This document shows, one piece after another, positions 58,941 to 64,000 of a stretch of DNA of 64,000 nucleotides. The translations under genes were made by a program, and so were the position numbers. Origin of the DNA: Zelonia costaricensis (taxonomy: Eukaryota; Euglenozoa; Kinetoplastea; Trypanosomatida; Trypanosomatidae); assembly GCA_030849075.1 (NCBI GenBank), contig JASAOO010003481.1:1-64000 (forward strand), given 5' to 3'. Numbering within the stretch: position 1 is the stretch's first letter; each line of letters opens with the position of its first letter. Below the pieces are notes generated by a model. That model was not told the DNA's origin. It made no database searches and saw only the letters and a program-made list of their open reading frames with translations.

Positions 58941-61226
58941 TCAGCTCTCCGAATCGGGGTCGCGGTGGCGGCGGGTCGGGTTGGGTGGCACGTAGTTGTA
59001 CTCATCTCGTGTGTACAGCTGTGCGTTGTAGCCCTGCCCGTGCACGACGACGCGACCGCCCCGCGCGATCTGCGGTGAGGCCCAGTCGGGGCTGTCCGTC
59101 GCGACCGCCTCCTTCTCCACAATGACCAGCGCCCGCACCACGTCCACGACGATCAGCGCGATGAAGCCGTTGTGGCACAGCTCTGGCGCGAGGAAGAAGC
59201 GCGTGAAGAACGGCAGCGGCTTCAGCGGCGCGGCGCTCCGCCTCTTGTCCCTCGCCACGCTGTCCGTGTGCGTGGCAGGGGGCGGGTGCAGCTTGCGGTA
59301 CAGCAGCGCCGGATCGTAACAGCGGAACACCACGAACTCGTCAATCACGCGCGGCATGCCGAGCAGCGTGCCAGCCACCAGCTGCGCCTCCCGCTCCGTG
59401 ATCTCAAGCAGGTCACCGTGAAAGCCACGCAACATCCGGTTCATCGGCGGAGGGGGCTGCGGCTGCGGCTGCAGCGGCGGGGTGGCCGTGCCGCCGCCAG
59501 CGTTGGTGCCTGACACGCTGAGCGAGGACTGCTCCGCTGAGCCAGTCGCTGCGGCGCGGCGGCCGGCACGGTTGCGCGTTGTCTGCCCGTTGTTGCGCAC
59601 CGCACGGTGATGGTTGCCGAGGTGGAGGCGGCGGTGCTTGGCGCTGCGCAGCGTCTCGGCAAGGCGGCGCAAGAAGTCGGGGTCCTCGTCGTCCGTGCAG
59701 TTGCGCACGTGGTAGTGCTGCAGCTGGTCGAGCGCCTTGTTGTTCAGGGCGTCCAGCACAGCCAGCAGGGCGCTGAGAGGGAGCGATGCCGCTGGGGTGG
59801 TGCCGCGGCAGTGCTGGCGGTGGTACACCTTCGCGGACGCCGTCGTGGCGTCTGGCACCGGCGAGGGCGCCGTGGGCGGGGTGCTACTTGCTGGTGCCGC
59901 ACCCGCCGCTGCTGCAGTGGTGGCCGTGGCCGCAGCCTCCTGCTGCTGGTGCTGCTGCTCTTGCTGTGCCTCGGCGAGGGACAACCGCATGACGTACTCC
60001 ATCACCTGCTCCTCTGTCATACCAGCCACGCTCGTAAAGAGGTTCGAGGGGGGCTGAGCCGCGCCGCGATGGCTGCGCCCCTCCTGCCCCGGGGCACGAG
60101 CGTCGCTAACTTGGCTGCGATTGTGATCTGCGCTGTCGTCGGCGCGCCGCTCACCACCTCCAGCGGCCGGCTCGATCGCAAACACGCGGAGACGGAGGAG
60201 CGGGTTGTGGTCGTTGATGATGGGCTCGCCGATGCGAGGCAGCAGCGGCGGCGTTGGCGGAGCGGGGGCCGGCACGAGCGACGGGCTGTTGCCGGCCGAG
60301 GTGCCGTTGGTCTGCACAGACGTTGTGCGGCGGTGCGGCGGCGTGGGGGTTGGCGTGGGCGACGCCGAGCTCGCCTGCCACCGCTCCTGCGGCGCGCCGC
60401 CGCTGTTGCTGATGGGGGAGGCGGCGGTTGGAGCGGAGTGGGGCAGGAGCGGGCTGCCGGCGGCCCACGCGCCGCCGGAGAGCGAGAAGGGGTCCGCCGT
60501 CAGAGGCGATGCGGCGGCGGAAGGCGGGGCTGGCGCTGCTCCAGCGGTGTCGGCGCGGCCGTCGTGCAGGGCGACCGTGAACATGCCGGTGGTTTTGTCC
60601 TCGACGTCGGCCAGTTCCTGGAAGTGCCACTCGCGGTGCGTGTCGAGCACGTAGACGCGACGCTCCTGGAAGAAGCGCTCGTGGGCGGACATGCGTGGCG
60701 CCGGGCCAGGTGCGATACCGGCCACTACCTCCTGCTTCGTCGTCGGGCCGGGCAGCTGCACCATGCTGGGGAGCCGACTGACGCTGGCGCTGCTGCACGG
60801 GTCGGGGAAGAGGGGTGCGGTGAAGAGCAGCTTGCCCCCGCGTAGGTCGCGCACGTCGTGGTGGAAGTAGCCAAGCTGCCGCCACCACACACTCTCGCGC
60901 TGGTGCAACAAAGCCCACAAGGCACGGCACGTGTGGCTTAAGGCGACCACGTCGGTGTAGGGCAGGTAGGCGGTCACGGCGTCCCAGCAGTCGGGCGGCA
61001 GGCGCAGCAGGCACACATTGTGCTCATTGTACGCCTCCGCCACGGCCCTGAACTCCTCCCGCAGCTCTGGCGGGGCCGCACCCTCCGCGCCGCTGCCCCC
61101 ACAACCGGCAGATGGGTCAGGGGACGGGGCGCAGGAGAGGATGGGGGAGGTGCCGCACGACGGCGTGCCGCCGCCCTCGCCCTGGGCGGCCTTTTTGGAG
61201 GACAGGCGCGAGGCCCACGTCGACAT
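58941..61226 (-). CDS. F-box protein with a UIM-like motif
   Basis: A 761-residue protein. An F-box lies at 71-118: the core LRLPPDCWDAVTAYLPYTDV, then SHTCRALWAL and WWRQL match the consensus LP.e....L.YL...dL......vcr.w. This suggests a substrate adaptor of an SCF (SKP1-cullin-F-box) ubiquitin ligase. After a long Ser/Pro/Ala-rich linker, TEEQVMEYVMRLSLAEAQ (404-421) resembles a ubiquitin-interacting motif, with Val at the usual Ala. A Gln-rich stretch follows. The C-terminal 230 residues appear folded and include MLRGFHGDLLEITEREAQLV and FFTRFFLAPELCHNGFIALI; they end in an acidic DPDSES. The start at 61226 precedes the conserved MSTWASRLSSKK; the longer frame is leader. Confidence 0.82.
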   Translation of the reverse strand: MSTWASRLSSKKAAQGEGGGTPSCGTSPILSCAPSPDPSAGCGGSGAEGAAPPELREEFRAVAEAYNEHNVCLLRLPPDCWDAVTAYLPYTDVVALSHTCRALWALLHQRESVWWRQLGYFHHDVRDLRGGKLLFTAPLFPDPCSSASVSRLPSMVQLPGPTTKQEVVAGIAPGPAPRMSAHERFFQERRVYVLDTHREWHFQELADVEDKTTGMFTVALHDGRADTAGAAPAPPSAAASPLTADPFSLSGGAWAAGSPLLPHSAPTAASPISNSGGAPQERWQASSASPTPTPTPPHRRTTSVQTNGTSAGNSPSLVPAPAPPTPPLLPRIGEPIINDHNPLLRLRVFAIEPAAGGGERRADDSADHNRSQVSDARAPGQEGRSHRGAAQPPSNLFTSVAGMTEEQVMEYVMRLSLAEAQQEQQHQQQEAAATATTAAAAGAAPASSTPPTAPSPVPDATTASAKVYHRQHCRGTTPAASLPLSALLAVLDALNNKALDQLQHYHVRNCTDDEDPDFLRRLAETLRSAKHRRLHLGNHHRAVRNNGQTTRNRAGRRAAATGSAEQSSLSVSGTNAGGGTATPPLQPQPQPPPPMNRMLRGFHGDLLEITEREAQLVAGTLLGMPRVIDEFVVFRCYDPALLYRKLHPPPATHTDSVARDKRRSAAPLKPLPFFTRFFLAPELCHNGFIALIVVDVVRALVIVEKEAVATDSPDWASPQIARGGRVVVHGQGYNAQLYTRDEYNYVPPNPTRRHRDPDSES

Positions 61227-62152
61227 GGTGGGAACGGCGTGCTGACCGTGGCGGTGCGCAGTGCCTCGGTGGGGGGAGGGGGACGGGGGGGGGGGGGCGA
61301 TGCAACTCTCCGGGGCGCTCCGTGGCTGGCCTCGATCGCCGCGAGAGCGAGAGCAACAGAGGGAGGGAGGGGGAGCAGCTAAGACGCCGGTGAGGGATTG
61401 CGGAGCGGCCAACGTGCAGAAGAACAAAGGGGACAACACAAACACGCGTGCAACGTGCGCGGCGTCGTTCAAGAGAAGGCGAAAAGGAGAGGAGGAGGAG
61501 GGGGAGGGGGAGTGGGAGGGGTAGTGGTGACCGCGATGTGGGTCACGGTGAACGCAGTGCTTACCCGCTCCTCTCGTGGATTTCGACTGTGCTTGTGTTT
61601 GTGCGGCGCGTGCGAGTGAGACCGGTAGAGAAGGAGGGAGGTCTATGGTGCGGCAGAGGTGCCAGCGTGTCGTGCACTTGCTGTTGACGTCGCTTGTGGT
61701 CTCCTTTGTTTGTGCTTCACGTGGGGAGGGGGAGAGAAGGGCGTGGGAGTTCCGCCGTGTGAGTCGATACTTCGTGGTGGGAAGCTGCGGAAGGGCGAGG
61801 TGGGGAAGAGCGTGTCGAGGCGTCGTGCAGTTGCTGCGGTGGGGGCCTGTGCACGAGGTGCACGGCTGAGCAGCGAAGTGTGGAACCCAAACGGGCAGAA
61901 GGACAGACAATGAAAAACAGGTGCGTCCCCGCACCGATCCTGTGGTACGTCGCCTTGGGTACAACAAGGTGCGCGATGTCGTTATGTGGCGCCGGCATCC
62001 GCACGGTGTTCCGCTCTCTCGTGGGTTGCGTTTCTTGGCTGTTTCACGCGTTTTAGCGACGCGCTCTGTGTGAAGACGCACCTACAGAAGCGCGCCGCAT
62101 AGGCACGCACAAACTCCTCCCGCATTTAACGTTCCATTACGCGATGGCCACA
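61227..62152. other. Intergenic region
   Basis: It has a G run near 61287-61297 and purine-rich stretches (61355-61375, 61470-61520) that serve as pyrimidine tracts on the minus strand. No gene is supported. Confidence 0.6.
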
Positions 62153-63229
62153 TCACAGGCGATTCCAGGCGGGGATGCCAGTTGGCGAGTCCTTCGGCGC
62201 CAGCTGTCGCCGCTTGAGCGAAGCCGTCGGCCGGTAGCGGTTCGCGATCTGGTGCCACTGGTACCACAGCTGCCGGTAGACACGCGGACGGAAGACGGAC
62301 TGCATCTCGGTGGCGTGCAGGCCGGCTGTGAAGGGCCGCGGTGCACTCTGCTCCGCCGCGATGTTGTGCTCCGTCTCTGCCTGCAGCGCGTCGCGCAGCT
62401 GCGCGGGCGGGACGGCCTGGTCGCCGCGCAGGTGCAGCGCCATGAGCGTGGCGGCGGCCGAGGCCTGTGCCGCGGTGTGCTCCGCCGCTGGGGACGCCGA
62501 AGCGGAGACCGGCGGCACGTCGCTGAGAGCCGGCGTCACCGAGGCGGCGGCCCGCGCCTGCGCCGCCTCGACCTCGGCGTCGGTGGGCCTGCCCTTGTAC
62601 ACGTCCGCCTCCCACGCCTTCTCGTACCCCTTTACGCCGCGCTCCGCCGCGAGTCGGAGCAGGTCGCTGGCCTCGCGTGGCCTGTAGTTGCGTATGAGGC
62701 AGTCGTGTAGGAAGCGGACCATGTTGGGGTGCAGCTGCCGGTCCTCGTCCACGATCTTCTGCAGCACCTGGAGGGCCTCCTTCCAGTGGTTCATGCCGGG
62801 GATCGTCATGGTGACGATGACGGAGTTGTGCATCGTGTCGGTGGAGTCGAAGCCGTTTGCCTCGCACGCCTGCAGCGCGTTGAGGGCGACGCGCCAGTGC
62901 TGCAGCTTCTCCAGTCGGTGATTGATTTTGAAGTCGTAGTTGTAGCCGTGGTCTGCGTTCGCCATGCCGTTGACGATGTAGTAGTACGTCGCACCGTTCG
63001 GCTGCACGCCGTCCTGCTGCATCGCACGAATCACCTTGACCATCTCCAGCGCCCGACCCCACATGGACTGTGAGTAGAGGATGGTGTTGTAGTGCTCGAG
63101 GGTGAGGCGGTAGCCGACCATGCGGCCTTTCGAGGCGAAGATCAGGGCCTTCTGCCACGACGTGGTGTTCGACATGCGCCGCAGCACCCGCAAGAATTCC
63201 GTCGGGTCCCTGCGCGTTGGGTCCGTCAT
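62153..63229 (-). CDS. Pentatricopeptide repeat protein, probably mitochondrial
   Basis: A 358-residue protein with at least four helix-pair repeats of about 35 residues between 20 and 200. The clearest is HYNTILYSQSMWGRALEMV followed by the AMQQDGVQPN turn (46-78), which is a canonical PPR repeat; weaker ones start near YYYIVNGMA (83), HWRVALNALQACEANGF (111) and HWKEALQVLQKIV (148). PPR proteins bind single-stranded RNA in the mitochondrion, acting in RNA processing, stability or the mitoribosome. The C-terminal half is Ala-rich linker and then a conserved-looking end with YRQLWYQWHQIANRYRP. No classic presequence is obvious at this start; the upstream open frame is not convincing. Confidence 0.82.
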   Translation of the reverse strand: MTDPTRRDPTEFLRVLRRMSNTTSWQKALIFASKGRMVGYRLTLEHYNTILYSQSMWGRALEMVKVIRAMQQDGVQPNGATYYYIVNGMANADHGYNYDFKINHRLEKLQHWRVALNALQACEANGFDSTDTMHNSVIVTMTIPGMNHWKEALQVLQKIVDEDRQLHPNMVRFLHDCLIRNYRPREASDLLRLAAERGVKGYEKAWEADVYKGRPTDAEVEAAQARAAASVTPALSDVPPVSASASPAAEHTAAQASAAATLMALHLRGDQAVPPAQLRDALQAETEHNIAAEQSAPRPFTAGLHATEMQSVFRPRVYRQLWYQWHQIANRYRPTASLKRRQLAPKDSPTGIPAWNRL

Positions 63230-64000
63230 GGCCGCCGAGGCTCCGCCGCGGAGATGCACGGAGAGGTTAAAACACACACACACAAAAAAGAGGAAGAGAG
63301 AAGAGACGCAGCCGCTGGGCTGGTTGGGTGTGAGGGTGGACGGCAGCGCGTCGCGCGGTAGGGCAGCAGCGACGGTTGAGCGGCAGGGGAAGACGCCGCC
63401 ACTGAGCAGTGCGTGAGGGAAAGAGAGGAGAGGACGAGGCGGAGTGTCAGTCTTCGATACCTTTGAAAAAAGAAGAGCCCTGACGACGGCCCCCCTCCCT
63501 CCGCCCGCACCCTGCGGCGAAACCAGGCGAAGGGAGAGCTTGTGCATTCTAGAAGAGTACGCGGTGGCTGCTTCTCCCCGCGACCCCCCCCCCCGACGCA
63601 CTGAGCCTCGCGACATCGACGTTCGGTATCCACTGAGCAGCCACGGTAAAGAGCAGCACGCTCGCGCTCCGTTGGAACACGCAACTTCAGCGTTCCGGTT
63701 CGTTTTTTTTTTGGACTTTGGGTCGCTTGAGGAGCCCACTTGACGTGTGCCGGTGCACGAGGCGGCGTACAGGGGTTCAAGAGGGACTCGACGCAGAACA
63801 GTACGGCAGGCGAGCAGTCGCTACCAGGGCCGCGCAACCGTCCTCCGTACAATCCCATCCTTCTGGAGTATTGAAACTTCAGGTGCGCTTCGAGGAAACT
63901 GGCGCACACACACGCACACGTGCACGCGCTCCACAGGGGATACTCCTTCCAGCTGCAGGCCCAGTGAACGGAGGCCGGAGAAAGGCAGCAAAGGCTCACG
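63230..64000. other. Intergenic / 5' region upstream of the PPR gene
   Basis: No gene is supported. It has a CA repeat near 63272-63283, a C run near 63587-63594 and a T run near 63703-63712. The sequence runs to the window edge, where the next upstream gene is not reached. Confidence 0.6.

Noticed and set aside
1..64000. CRISPR arrays, insertion sequences, retroposons and operon-type promoters
   Set aside because: No regularly spaced repeats, transposase, reverse transcriptase frames or bacterial-type promoters are seen. The one-strand gene array is explained by trypanosomatid polycistronic transcription.

Overview
The window looks like nuclear chromosomal DNA from a trypanosomatid flagellate, most probably a Leishmania-type parasite or a close relative in the Leishmaniinae. 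The evidence is: all 25 protein genes are intronless and lie on the minus strand; the gaps between them are long, GC-rich and full of CA/GT repeats, G runs and polypyrimidine tracts; several starts sit just downstream of a pyrimidine tract followed by AG (spliced-leader trans-splicing); and the proteins carry the alanine-, proline- and glycine-rich insertions typical of this group. The species cannot be fixed from sequence alone. The arrangement fits one polycistronic RNA polymerase II unit read from right to left. It is broken only by a tRNA-Lys(CTT) gene on the plus strand at 27128-27200.

Layout from right (upstream) to left: a PPR protein; an F-box protein with a UIM-like motif; two tandem paralogues with WD40, coiled-coil and polyproline parts, followed by a third polyproline protein; a DDAH-like pentein that lacks its catalytic residues; a disordered 976-residue protein; a mitochondrial single-pass membrane protein; a thioredoxin-fold protein; an MFS transporter; a small MOZART1-like protein; a short-chain dehydrogenase close to bacterial 3-hydroxybutyrate dehydrogenases; an ADCK/UbiB atypical kinase; the splicing factor CWC15; a type II membrane glycosyltransferase-like protein; a protein with a PP1-docking motif; then the tRNA.

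Beyond the tRNA: a kynurenine/glutamine aminotransferase; a syntaxin-16-like Qa-SNARE that ends in a CaaX box instead of a membrane anchor; NIP7; ISD11; a 2957-residue giant protein; a PIG-F-like GPI-anchor factor; a divergent RAD51 paralogue; a probable nuclear disordered protein; and a MAP kinase with a TDY activation motif. As is usual in trypanosomatids, neighbouring genes do not form a pathway; control is expected through UTRs and RNA processing.

Two single-N gaps (3889 and 9905) are each flanked by exact direct repeats of 48 and 83 bp and look like assembly joins. The most interesting biological leads are the CaaX-tailed Qa-SNARE, the DDAH-like pseudoenzyme, the WD40/polyproline gene cluster with a shared C-terminal motif, and the MOZART1-like small protein.
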